Positions 31,673-42,130 of a stretch of DNA of 64,000 nucleotides are shown one piece after another. The stretch's first letter is position 1; each line of letters opens with the position of its first letter. The translations under genes were made by a program, and so were the position numbers. The stretch is from Diphasiastrum complanatum (Eukaryota > Streptophyta > Lycopodiopsida > Lycopodiales > Lycopodiaceae). The notes beneath the pieces are model-generated. The model was not told where the DNA came from and ran no database searches. It was given only the letters and a program-made list of their open reading frames with translations. The stretch spans positions 65,136,370 to 65,200,369 of the forward strand of contig CM055096.1 in NCBI GenBank assembly GCA_029204225.1, read 5' to 3'.

Positions 31673-34600
31673 ATGTCATCCATGGGTGGATATTTGATGG
31701 AATCAAGTGAGAGACTCACTTCCACAAATTATTCCATTTGGAAAGTGAGAATGGAATCACTCCTAGTGATCCATGATCTATATGACATAGTTCAAGGAGT
31801 AGAGGAAGAGCCTCAAACTCCCCAAGAACAAGCCAAATACAAGAAGAGAGCAAGATTAGCTCTACATTGCATAAAGTTAAATGTATGCAATGACCTCTTG
31901 AAAGAGGTGTCTTCTTGTACCTCATCCAAAGAGGCTTGGGATTCATTAAAGAGCATTTATGAATCCAACAATACTTCAAGAATCCTCATGCTAAGAAATC
32001 AAGTTTTCCAAAGCATGAAAGGAAGTGGAGAGAGTGGACAAGAGTATGTTCTTAGGATCAAATCTCTTAACAAGGAGTTAAGTGCAATAGGAGAGAAGAT
32101 CCAAGATCAAGAACTAGTACAAATCATTTTGAATGGTCTAAGTGATGAGTTTACCAACTTAGTCCAATCATTTGCCATTCAAGACTCTCTTCCATCCATT
32201 GAAAAGTTGCACAATGTTCTTGTGGCCGAGGAGAGTAGGCTTCTACACCTCAAGACAAGAATGGATAGCATGTCACTTAATGGAGGAGAGGAGAAAGCTA
32301 ACTTTACATCTAAAGGCAAGAAAAAGCAAAATCCATTCAAGAAAAATCAAGGCAAGGAGGCCGAGATGAAGAATGGAGGATCTACCTCCAAAGGCAAAGT
32401 GAAGAACAAGGCAAAACTAAAGTGTTTCTTTTGTGGAAAGAAAGGACACTTTGCCTCAGAATGCTACTTGAAGAAGAATCAACAAGCCAAAGGAGATCAA
32501 GGGAACATTGCTCAAGAGGAAGAATATGAGGATGGATTCAACACATCCTTAATGGTTGCATCTACACCAACTTCAAGTCAAGACACATGGTGGATAGATA
32601 GTGGGGCTAGTTCCCACATGTCCTTTAACAAGCATTATTTTTCTACTCTTCTATCTTGTAATGACTCTAAGAAGTCAATATACACTGCTAGTGATCAAGC
32701 ATGCAAGATAGATGGCATAGGATCTATACCTCTTTGTTTAGGCACATCTAAAAGGATAGATCTAGATAATGTTTTGTATGTTCCTACCATTTCAAGAAAC
32801 TTGCTTAGTGTAGGACAATTAATGGACAATGGACTAGATGTACATTTCAAGAATGGAGTTTGTTCCATCTTGAAAAATGATAAGTGCATAGCTAGTGGCA
32901 TTAAGCAAGGTAGACTTTTCAAGTTGGATGCTAATGTTGCAAGTGAAAGTGTGAACTTGGCTAGGGAGGAGCTAACTCAAGTGGAGCTTTGGCATAAGAG
33001 ATTAGGCCATCCTAATCTTCAATCTATGGAGTCAATGGCAAGCAAGGAACTAGCTCTCGGCCTACCAAGAGCTTTCAAGAAGTGTGGAAAAATGTGTGAG
33101 GCATGTGGCCTTGCAAAGTCACACAAATCTTCTTACAAGAAATCTTCATCAAGATCTCTCTCTCCCTTGGATCTCATACATTCTGATGTACATAGTTTTT
33201 CACATGCAAGTAATGGAGGTGCCTTGATGTATGTAACTTTTATAGATGATTGTACTAGATTCACATGGATTGAGTTACTATCAAAGAAAAATCTTGTTTA
33301 TGAAGCTTTCATTAAGTTCAAGTCTCTAGTAGAGAAACAACTTAGTACTTCTATCAAAGCACTAAGATGTGATAATGGAGGAGAGTACACCTCCAATAAA
33401 ATGAAAGACTTTTGTGAGATCAATGGTATTAAGTTACAATACACTTGTTCCTACACCCCTCAACAAAATGGGGTGGCCGAGAGGAAAAATAGGAGTCTAT
33501 GTGAGTGTGCAAAGTCCTTGAGGCTTGATGCATCACTTCCCATCTCATTTTGGGGAGAAGCCATAACATGTGCTAATTATTTGTGTAATAGACTTCCTAG
33601 TAGTGCTATAGATGGGATCTCACCTTATCAAGCCTTGTTTGATAAGAAACCCAATGTAAAATATTTTAAGATCTTTGGATGTACTTGTTATGTACACATT
33701 CCTTTGGAGACTAGAAGGAAAGAAGATGCTACCTCCTTCAAAGGAATCTTTGTTGGCTATGGAGAAAATAGCAAGGGATATAGGATATATGATCCTACAT
33801 CCAAGAAAGTAAAGGTAAGCAAGGATGTACTTTTTGATGAGTCACAATTTGCTAAGAGCTTGTCAAATGGATCTAACCCATTGTGCATTGAAGATCTTGA
33901 CAAATCCGAGGAGGATCTTGACAAACCCGAGGAGGATCATGACAAACCCGAGGATGGAGATTTGGATCCAAGTCAAAAGGGGCCAAGAAGATCATCAAGG
34001 AGCAAGGCCGAGCCCTCAAGGCTTACCTATGTGGACAAGGGAAAGCAAAAGGAAGGCTCTACATCTTCTACCTCTTACTCTTTTTTAGCTACATTGATTG
34101 AAGAACCATCATCTTTTGAAGAAGCATGTAAATCTAAAGTTTGGAGAGATGCAATGCAAGTAGAGTATGATGCATTAGAAGAAAATCATACTTGGAATCT
34201 TGTAAATCTTCCAAGAGGAAAGAAACCACTTGCATGTAAGTGGATTTATAGAATTAAGTACAATCAAGATGGATCTATTAGTAAATACAAAGCTAGGCTT
34301 GTTGCTAAGGGATTTCTTCAAATAAAAGGATTGGATTATGAAGAAACATTTGCACCTGTAGCTAAGCTTGTAACTATTAGATTAATCATTTGCATTGCTA
34401 CTTTGTTCAAATGGGATCTCTACCAAATGGATGTGACAAATGCCTTCTTGAATGGCTTCTTAGAAGAGGAAATCTACATGATGCAACCCGAGGGCTTCAT
34501 CAAGATTGGTGAGGAGCAAAAGGTGTGCTACTTAAGGAAGAGCCTATATGGCTTGAAGCAAGCACCTAGAGCTTGGTACTCTAGGTTGCATGATTTTCTC

Positions 34601-35653
34601 TATTCCCTTGGCTTTGTACTAAGTGCTTATGAACCTTCTTTATATTTCAAATGTAATGAAGGAAAGATCATCATTTTGGTTCTTTATGTTGATGACATCA
34701 TTATGACAGGAAATGATGATGATGGCATAGGCAAAGTAAAAGTTGACTTATCTAGTGAGTTCAAGATGGTAGATCTAGGCTTCCTAAAGTTTATACTTGG
34801 GATAGAAGTGTCTAGAAGTAGCAATTGTACTTTCATAAGTCAATCTAAGTATGCTACTTCCATTCTTGAAAGATTTGGTATGAAAGATTGTAAGGGGATT
34901 GACACCCCTATGGAGCATGTTGTGAAAGCAACTAATGAAGGTGATGAAGCATCCTTTGAGGACATCACTCTCTTTAGGAAGCTTATAGGCTCTCTAATCT
35001 ATTTAACCATCACTAGACCTGACTTAAGTTTTTGTGTAAGCAAGTTGAGTCAAAGTATGCAAGCTCCTTTAATTCATCATTGGAAAAGTGCCAAGAGAGT
35101 ACTTAGATATGTTTCTAGTACTAGATTTTTTGGTATACTTTATGAAGGATCTAACTTGCACTTGAGAGCCTACTCGAATTCAGATTTTGCAGGTGACAAG
35201 ATGGATAGGAAGTCCATTAGTGCATTTGCAACATTTCTTTGTGGAGGAGTGATATCTTGGCTTTCCAAAAAGCAAGATACAATCTCACTATCTTCTTGTG
35301 AAGCCGAGTACAAGGCATTGACTTCAACAACCAAAGAGCTCTTATGGCTAAGAAGACTCTTGATGGAACTACATGTGCTAGAGGCCGAGGAGATCCCTTA
35401 CATATTTTGTGACAATCAAGCTTCTCAACAAATTGCTTCAAATCCTATCTTCCATGCTAGAACAAAGCATATTGAGATAGCTCACCACTTTGTGAGGGAG
35501 AAGGTACAATCCAAGGAAGTGCAACTACATCATGTACCATCATCCGAATGCATAGCTGATATCTTAACCAAACCATTGTCCAAAGATCCATTTTTTAAGT
35601 TAAGATATGCTCTTGGAATTGTAGATAGATGTACACTAGATTTGCCAAGTTAG
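31673..35653 (+). CDS. Gag-Pol polyprotein of copia E
   Basis: A 1326-codon frame encodes the full copia set. Gag has a zinc knuckle CFFCGKKGHFASEC starting at about residue 251 after a lysine-rich stretch. Protease shows WWIDSGASSHM with aspartate 309. The pre-integrase segment LWHKRLGHPN is near 440. Integrase has the DD35E triad at about D505, D567 and E603 (AERKNR). RT has YVDD at about 1005-1008 and QMDVTNAFLNG upstream. RNase H contains SNSDFAGD, with asparagine where A has aspartate, and SSCEAEY. An acidic K-P-E-E-D repeat (DLDKPEEDHDKPED) lies between integrase and RT. The start is the ATG of MSSMGGYLMESSERL, parallel to related gags. Stop TAG is followed by the polypurine tract. Confidence 0.95.
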   Translation: MSSMGGYLMESSERLTSTNYSIWKVRMESLLVIHDLYDIVQGVEEEPQTPQEQAKYKKRARLALHCIKLNVCNDLLKEVSSCTSSKEAWDSLKSIYESNNTSRILMLRNQVFQSMKGSGESGQEYVLRIKSLNKELSAIGEKIQDQELVQIILNGLSDEFTNLVQSFAIQDSLPSIEKLHNVLVAEESRLLHLKTRMDSMSLNGGEEKANFTSKGKKKQNPFKKNQGKEAEMKNGGSTSKGKVKNKAKLKCFFCGKKGHFASECYLKKNQQAKGDQGNIAQEEEYEDGFNTSLMVASTPTSSQDTWWIDSGASSHMSFNKHYFSTLLSCNDSKKSIYTASDQACKIDGIGSIPLCLGTSKRIDLDNVLYVPTISRNLLSVGQLMDNGLDVHFKNGVCSILKNDKCIASGIKQGRLFKLDANVASESVNLAREELTQVELWHKRLGHPNLQSMESMASKELALGLPRAFKKCGKMCEACGLAKSHKSSYKKSSSRSLSPLDLIHSDVHSFSHASNGGALMYVTFIDDCTRFTWIELLSKKNLVYEAFIKFKSLVEKQLSTSIKALRCDNGGEYTSNKMKDFCEINGIKLQYTCSYTPQQNGVAERKNRSLCECAKSLRLDASLPISFWGEAITCANYLCNRLPSSAIDGISPYQALFDKKPNVKYFKIFGCTCYVHIPLETRRKEDATSFKGIFVGYGENSKGYRIYDPTSKKVKVSKDVLFDESQFAKSLSNGSNPLCIEDLDKSEEDLDKPEEDHDKPEDGDLDPSQKGPRRSSRSKAEPSRLTYVDKGKQKEGSTSSTSYSFLATLIEEPSSFEEACKSKVWRDAMQVEYDALEENHTWNLVNLPRGKKPLACKWIYRIKYNQDGSISKYKARLVAKGFLQIKGLDYEETFAPVAKLVTIRLIICIATLFKWDLYQMDVTNAFLNGFLEEEIYMMQPEGFIKIGEEQKVCYLRKSLYGLKQAPRAWYSRLHDFLYSLGFVLSAYEPSLYFKCNEGKIIILVLYVDDIIMTGNDDDGIGKVKVDLSSEFKMVDLGFLKFILGIEVSRSSNCTFISQSKYATSILERFGMKDCKGIDTPMEHVVKATNEGDEASFEDITLFRKLIGSLIYLTITRPDLSFCVSKLSQSMQAPLIHHWKSAKRVLRYVSSTRFFGILYEGSNLHLRAYSNSDFAGDKMDRKSISAFATFLCGGVISWLSKKQDTISLSSCEAEYKALTSTTKELLWLRRLLMELHVLEAEEIPYIFCDNQASQQIASNPIFHARTKHIEIAHHFVREKVQSKEVQLHHVPSSECIADILTKPLSKDPFFKLRYALGIVDRCTLDLPS

Positions 35654-35666
35654 AAGTGAGGAGGAG
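35654..35666 (+). other. Polypurine tract of copia E
   Basis: AAGTGAGGAGGAG lies directly before the 3' LTR. Unlike in A and C, it is outside the coding frame. Confidence 0.85.
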
Positions 35667-36528
35667 TGTTGAAAATTGTCACTTCTCACTTGACATTGGT
35701 TCATGTAAATATTGATCAAACATTAGAATATGTTGATGATATGATTTCACACGTGTGGAGCATGTTCCCATGTGTGAAAGGATGTACTTTTCATGTTTGT
35801 ATATATCCAAATTGATTTTGTATCATTCTAGTTAGTGTGAACATGAAATGACTAGTTTTTAGTCAAGTTGACTAGTCACCTACAAATTAGCTTTTCCTTG
35901 CATGTGCATGAGTAAATGCTCCCACATGGCAAGTGGATGTTCACATGTGTGTATAGAGTACTAGAAGATAAGAGTTGACCATTTTCCTTAGATCCTATTT
36001 TGTAGGGAATATTCCTATATTCTAGGAGACTAGCTTTTTGGATTTTAGTCATATTCTAGAAGGTCAACTATTGGATAAGGATCAAGGATGGATCAAATGG
36101 ATAGATATGAGTGATGTGGCACTCTTCACACGTGTGAAGGCCTGCTGGACTGTACCAGACTCATGGATGTACTTGATCCATAAAAGGATCATCATTTTGC
36201 TAAGAAAATTGATGAAACTTTTGCACTCTACACTTTTGTGAGATTTCTAGTCATTTGTCTTGTGATTTTTATGCATGATTGCTATCTAGTATCATTGTAC
36301 TTGTTGTTTCAGGTGCAGTCCGTACAGTGGACAGTACTCCACACGTGTGAAGCCGCTCTCACTAAAAAATGATGTGTTGATCCATTGCTCTTGCTTAAAT
36401 CCAAGTGTAGTGAATCTAGATCAAGATCTAATGTGTAGAACTTGATAGATTCATTGATTAAGCAACCAATAACTCTCTATGATTGTAAAGTACAATCATT
36501 ATTGTCCTAAAAACTGTAAAATTTATCA
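35667..36528 (+). repeat. 3' LTR of copia E
   Basis: 862 bp, with no difference from the 5' LTR that I can see. CACACGTGTG sites at 35748, 36127 and 36340. Confidence 0.95.
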
Positions 36529-36588
36529 TGTGCCATCCAACTGATCTTCACTAAACAAAGAACCAATAGCTTCTAATTCTTTAGCCAT
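36529..36588 (-). pseudogene. Copia D gag start
   Basis: On the minus strand an ATG at 36588 opens MAKELEAIGSLFSEDQLDGT, which joins NYSLWSY at 30214 when element E is removed. This is the true start of D's gag. Confidence 0.85.
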
Positions 36589-37183
36589 TTCCTCCAACAG
36601 AATTTTAGCTTGTAGTAGATAGGAAAGAGAGCCTTTCCACAACCAAATCTACCCAAAAAAATTTCAGCAAACAAAGAGCTAAAAGTAAGAGCACAAGATG
36701 TCTTTCAATCTACAACCAAAGAGCCCAAAAGATAATGGAAATATGGCTGTCTTTCTGCATTAAAAAACCAACTTCTTGACAATTAGGTTAGCTTCGATTG
36801 AAGCCTACAACAAAACCCAATTAGGAAGCCAAATTGTATGATCAACACACACTCTAGTAGGGCTGCTAAAAATGCCCTACTGCTTGCTAAGAATCTGCAA
36901 ATTTTCAACCACAAGTTGACCTAACCCTGAATAAGGTTTGCTGAATTTTGGGCACCCTCCTACACAAATGCAAAATTGAAAACAAAAACAACAAGATAAT
37001 GAGACACCACAACCAAAAATTAGTAGCAGATTTTTGGGCTCCCTCCTCCAAACAAAACTTGCTGAAACTGGTTGCATAAAAATTAGATTTGAGATTCTGA
37101 TTTTTGGGTGCCACAAATTACTCCAAGATCTCTGTTGGGCGCCTTCCTTCAACCTGAAAAGAGAGACAAAAGCTTATCCAAAC
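36589..37183 (-). other. Leader of copia D
   Basis: About 600 bp upstream of D's gag start without a long conserved frame. No PBS or LTR of D is visible before the F LTR begins at 37184, so D is cut there. The frames at 36877-37152 are A/T-rich and unrecognised. Confidence 0.5.
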
Positions 37184-38009
37184 TGTTGGGGGTATTCCCA
37201 ACAAAGTGTACATAAATAAAATCGTCCAATAAAATGTGTTGCGAGGGCATGGCATCCTACGCGCATAAGCCCATGCCCAATGAATACGCAAGCTTAAGTG
37301 TAAATAAAACAAAATTGACTTGGGCCTTGGAATTAAAATAAAACTAGAGGCCCAAAGTCATTTTTAAACTTAGAGATCACTTTTTAGAATTGGGTCCAAA
37401 TGGGGACTCACATGAATCTTGCGAAGTTTAATGTACTTTTTATGGACCCTTGGATCAAGTTGGGTCCAAGATAAATGGATAGGATCAATGTGACTAGTAG
37501 CCAATAGGATTGAGGGGCAAGGGCCTTCCCCATTTTATAAAAAGGCACCATTTGTACACTATTTTCATGCTTAATAGAGAGAGGAGACTCTATCATTTTG
37601 AGAGCTCAAGCATCCTCATTTGCTAATCACTCTTGCTTATGCTATCGTTGGGATTGCTTGTTCTTTCCATTTCTTCCATGCTTTTTGTTTGTAATTAGTT
37701 AAGGTTTTTCTATAAGCAATGATATTGAGCATTTCAGCTAACCACCATCTCATCTCTCTCTCTCTCTCTTTCTCTCTTCTCTTCTCTCTTGCTCTTCTTT
37801 TCTACCCCTTCTCTTCACCCAAAACCATGAAGAATTTTAGTGTAGAGGAGTAGAGTTAAGGGAGAGTAGTGTTAGTGGTGAATAGAGCTAAGGGAGAAAG
37901 TAGGAAACTAACTAAAAATAGCATCTATGCACAGTTAGGTACCTATTCAGTGATCTAACCCTTGTTGACTGGTGGGAGGGCTATACTACCGAAGATCTTC
38001 GACCCTATA
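37184..38009 (+). repeat. LTR of gypsy element F
   Basis: Starts TGTTGGGGGTATTCCCAACA, a perfect 7-bp inverted repeat at the very terminus, and ends GACCCTATA (the copy at 56665 keeps TACA, so the CA end has mutated here). A CT microsatellite lies near 37754. A PBS follows. The same LTR family is found in the minus orientation at 56665-57486. Confidence 0.8.
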
Positions 38010-38010
38010 G

Positions 38011-38028
38011 TGGCGCTGTTGCCGGGGA
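38011..38028 (+). other. Primer-binding site of element F (TGGCGC type)
   Basis: TGGCGCTGTTGCCGGGGA, one base off the TGGCGCCGTTGCCGGGGA site of plant Tat/Athila-type Ty3 elements. Confidence 0.8.
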
Positions 38029-39257
38029 TAGGTTTCCACTAACTAGTTTAGCTATATTTTAGCTATTTTCTTGCTATTTAGAGTAGTTTTAGATAGATTT
38101 TTGGGTGTTTAGAGTTACTTTTCTGTATTTTTCTGTGTTTGGACTATTCACAGCTTGTAGACGAGGTGTGAGAGGATAGAGGATGCCCTGAATAGCCTCT
38201 AAGGGCTTGAAACCCAAACCAACCAGCCAAAAAATTCAAAAAACACACCAATCTACATTTTGGAGAAAAACAGAGCCTAAAATCTCATCAAATTTTTATA
38301 TCTCCAGAATCAGTGAGAATTAATTCTTGCATGATTGGAAGGAGCTCCAGGGTATTGTCCTAGATTTGCATAGAAGTTTGCGAGAGTTAGTTCCAAGCAG
38401 ATTGAAAAAATCAGAGAAAAATCATAAAAAATTCAAAAAACTCTTGAAAAAATCCAAAAAAATTCAAATCTTCATAAGAACTCTCGCAGAGCCCTCTAAA
38501 GTTCCATCTCATTGAGACCAGGACACATAGAAGCTTGCGAGAGTTAGTTTGATGTCTAAGTACATGTGCGAGAGTTCCCAATGAAAAAAAGGTGAGAAAG
38601 TACCAATGAACCCTCACAGGCAACAAAATTTTCAGTTTCAGTGAGCAAGAACTCTTGCAGAGGATTTTGAAGTTTCATCTCAGTGAGACCAGGACACAGA
38701 AGAGCTTGCGAGAGTTAGTTTGATTTCAGTGATCAAGAAATTGGGCTAAGTGCTAAAAAATCACTAAAAAGTGAAGATCCAATAAATCATCCCAGTAAGA
38801 ATCTCGTAGACCCTCTCAATTGATTTAGAATGTTAATTTCCATCAGTGAGGAAGCCTGTGAGAGTTAGTACAAAGATTTGGTGAAGATTAAGCCAAAATA
38901 GTGGTTTTAAACCTCGCAGACAATGAAATTTTCACTTCTTGCGAGAGTTAACTCTCGCAGAGAATTTTATAGTGAGATCTGACCCAAATCCAGCTACTGT
39001 GAACCTTGCGAGAGTTACTTCCCATAGATCTGAGAGATATTATTTTTTTTATTTGCAAAAATACCTAAAAAACCCTCGCACAACCAACCCTCGCACAAGG
39101 GAACCCTCGCTGACCAGATCAGTAGAAAGATCTGCATCAGATCCAGCTACTCTCAAAATCTCAGGTCAATCAGTGCAAGGAGTGAAAAGTTATAAAAAAA
39201 AAACCACCACAAAAGGCCTAAAATTCACTTTCGGCCAATCAGATCGATTAGATCCTT
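38029..39257 (+). repeat. Repeat-rich leader of element F
   Basis: The leader contains recurring (C)TCGCAGA and GCGAGAGTTAG words (near 38380, 38480, 38535, 38700, 38865, 38940, 39005) and two copies of GAGACCAGGACACA. It is related to the repeats in the leader of element N. No gag follows; the element is cut by sequence of gypsy K. Confidence 0.65.
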
Positions 39258-39631
39258 GAGATCCAGACTGCATCCTACTGTATAAGCAAGATCCAATCAC
39301 TTTGGAACCCACCATTGGATGAATCTGAAAATATGTTCACCTATACCATAGGAGGTATACTTAACTATGAGTTAAAGTTACTCTAGTTTATCATGACTTT
39401 TTGTATCTAGTCATTTCGTATGGACGACCTAGTAAAGGTTGTCCAAGACAATGTCTTTTCCTTTAAAAGGTCTTGCCCTTAATTACAAAGCAAGTACTTA
39501 GGAGATATATTCCTGAAAAATGACTTAGGCCTCTTCATGATTTATAATTAACCAGCTCATATCTTCATTTTCGAGTATATCATGCCATATTTATGTTGAT
39601 ATTCAATATTTAACATTTTCGTGGCATCACA
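39258..39631 (-). repeat. 3' LTR of gypsy K, far end uncertain
   Basis: On the minus strand the LTR starts TGTGATGCCACGAAAATG at 39631, directly after the purine-rich GAGGAAGGGGATA. Its far end is not fixed, because the right LTR copy is truncated; I place it near the end of the F leader. Confidence 0.5.
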
Positions 39632-42130
39632 TATCCCCTTCCTCAAATGTGAAACGTCCTCGTGAACATATCATCTTTATTTCGAGGAGTATTCAAGAAA
39701 CATTTTTGTTTGTCAGATTTTCGTTGAGGCGAAAAGATATTTCTTCGTGTATTTCGTCCTTTAGATATTTCTTCAACTTAGAGAATATGTGTCTTGCTGT
39801 TTTTTTAATTGAATAGGTTGTTTTGAGTTGATCTTTGAATTGTTGATGACAACTGAAATCAAACTTCAAAACATCTTTAAGCTTCAAAAATTCAGCATCC
39901 CATAGAAACATCACCACGACAAAGACACGAATGAATATTCAAGAATGATTCAGTTCTTCATATAACTTTGGAGCAAGATCCAAGTTCTGTTGAGCTTAGA
40001 TCAAGAGCAAGTCTTCTTTCGATTTGGTATAGCGGCCAACTGGTAAGTTGTCGAATTCTTCTAACTTAACCGGGAGTAATGTTCCATCAAACAGCTCCTG
40101 GGTTAACTTGGTATCCTCATCTGAATCACTTCGTAGAGTGATTTCTTTATAGTAACGAGACTAAAATCTAATGAAATTGCTTTTAGCATAAAGGTTCTGA
40201 ACAAAAAATAATGTCTTCGCTGCAAAGGTACCAAACTGCCAAAATGTATATGTACAAAATTGCTTATAACGAAATGACTTCCTTCTATCTTGCGAATTAT
40301 GGCGAATCTCTGCAAAATATTCTACAAGGTTTTGCTCCCAATCCACATATAGACTGAATAATTTCGGATAAGCCATATTGATATTTATCAGCAGACCTGC
40401 ATCGTCGAATGCGCCTGAATCTGCAACCGCTTGTGGTTTGTATAGCTGAAACTGCGGCTTTCGCTTCCAAAAATGTCGCTTATTATCTTCGTTTTGCAAA
40501 CTGGAAGTTCTTTGATACGGATATATTCGAGAGCATACATATATTGACCCTGCAGTGGTGCTCAGGGACAAAGCAGGTTCTGCCTTTAATCTTGTCATTC
40601 GCTCCTCTTGTAGATGTCTCTGGAGCGCGACATTATGTTGATTTGCAACCAAAAGTTGCTACTTCAAAGAATCATTTTGAGTCTGAAAATTGTCAGACTT
40701 GGCTTGAATCGCCTTATTGGTTTGCTTCAAAGAATCAGATTCCTTTATTAAAGTCTGAAGCTGTGTTTCGAGAGGATGATGTTGTTCGATTAGCTTCGTG
40801 TTGTTTGATTCGAGCGAATCGATCTTCTCGAAGGAATCCTTCAAAGAGTCTAGAGATTTTTTCTCTGAGGTGATAAGTTGCATCGTGAATTGACGGTGGT
40901 ACTTGTCGAACTCATATACTTCAGCCACAAGGTCCTTGGCTTTCTATGTCATGGATCGAAACCACTGGGGCTGGTCGTCTGGTTCTTTGTCATCTGCCAT
41001 AGTTGCCCCGGTGTCGCCTTCAACAGCTATGCGTCCCTTGTCTGATGTATCGGACTGGGTTGTATCATCCTCAGAGGTGGATGCGCTTGGCTGCTTCTGA
41101 GATGTGGAAGCAGATGCTAGCTTTGAAGAATCCGTAGCAGCAGCAGCTCCATTGGTTTTTATTGCCAGAGCTTCACTCTCCATAGCAGTGGTGGCTGCTA
41201 CTTTGACTGTTGGTGCAGCATCAAGTGGAACTAGAATAGGTACAGAAAGGATGCTGAAAAGATCTATTGGATTGGGAACCAACAATCTTCCTGTCAGATT
41301 GGTTTTCTCTTGATCGTTCAATATGTCAAAATAAGCACAGAGTCAAGATACATGGGCTCCAACTCCAGAAAACTTTTGGTGCTTAATCCAGCGCAAAAAG
41401 GCTTTGTATGTGATAACGCCGAAGCACACTAGATTACCCGCAAGAGCATCTAATATATACCCAAAATTTTGAACTGAAATGGTGGCATCCACATCCTTCA
41501 AAAAGATTGCTTGGCTTGCATATTTACAAAACAACTTGAATGTTGTATCTCGGATCATAGAGATTTTGTACCCCTTTGTGGGTACGAAACAATTGCTTAA
41601 GAAGTGGGCAGTTTCATCCACCGAATCTTTGTTAGTTGAAAGTAGCTTCTCATCCAGAGGTAATCCGAGAGCTGTGCAGAACAGGTCTTCAGTGATAGTG
41701 AAGAATTGGCCTCATACATGAACTTTGAAGTCTACCTCCGAAATTGAATGGATGGAGTTCACGAATTCATTACTGACTTCAGAGAGGATGATGGAGGGGT
41801 CCACTTTCAAATCACCCAACCTGCATCGATCCAAAAAGGAATGGATGGATGCCAAGGCAGATTCTTGCGCATGCTTTCCAAATGATATTAGAACTCGAAC
41901 CTAATCCGGAAGCCATTGTTCAAATGTTTAATGATATCTTTGTAGATCGCAATAGTTCGTAAAAGAGTGCTTTGATCGCAAAGAGTGAGCGCAGGAAAGC
42001 ATAAACTTTGCAGGTAGAAAGTGTAAATAAAAAAAATGAAAAATAACTCTGATAAGCAGTAGCGGTGTGGAAGGGGTGATGATGTGGCATGGTGACATGA
42101 CATCTGTCACTTCCATTTATGGAGGACATG
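39632..42130 (-). pseudogene. Post-pol (env-position) coding region of gypsy K
   Basis: Downstream of integrase on the same strand lies about 2.4 kb of broken but protein-like sequence. From 42100 down: a segment with FLDRCRLGDLKVDPSIILSE-like and FTITEDLFCTALGLPLDEK words, then DETAHFLSNCFVPTKGYKIS (41343-41621), an Ala/Ser/Thr-rich stretch (40944-41321), and a long coiled-coil-like segment (40659-40928, with LDSLKDSFEKIDSLESNNTK), continuing to 40161 and 39693. I see no signal peptide or clear membrane segment, so an envelope is not supported. Some Ty3 lineages carry extra ORFs here. The function is unknown. Confidence 0.5.

Larger units (their letters stand above)
30215..36528 (+). mobile_element. 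Complete Ty1/copia retrotransposon E
   Basis: A 6314-bp element with two 862-bp LTRs, which look identical by eye, a PBS, a polypurine tract and an uninterrupted 1326-codon polyprotein frame. It lies in antisense orientation in the gag start of element D. The flanks (TTTGT before, TGTGC after) share only TGT, not the usual 5 bp, although D's reading frame continues across the site if TGT is counted once. Identical LTRs mean very recent insertion, so this is the best candidate for an active copy in the window. Confidence 0.95.
18976..37183 (-). mobile_element. Ty1/copia element D, old host of three nested copia insertions
   Basis: Four blocks, read from right to left, form one minus-strand copia: leader and gag start (36529-37183), gag (29935-30214), rest of gag to start of RT (23151-25706) and RT (18976-19565). 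Reading frames continue across each removed insertion once the target duplication is counted once: E between 30214 and 36529, C at TAAAG, B at AAAGT. D has many stops and lacks RNase H and any recognised LTR. It ends at a gypsy fragment on the left and at the F LTR on the right. It must be older than B, C and E. Confidence 0.85.

Noticed and set aside
40161-40652. Possible envelope gene of an errantivirus-like element in K
   Set aside because: No signal peptide, transmembrane segment or cysteine pattern is visible; the coiled-coil and Ser/Ala-rich composition does not by itself show an envelope.
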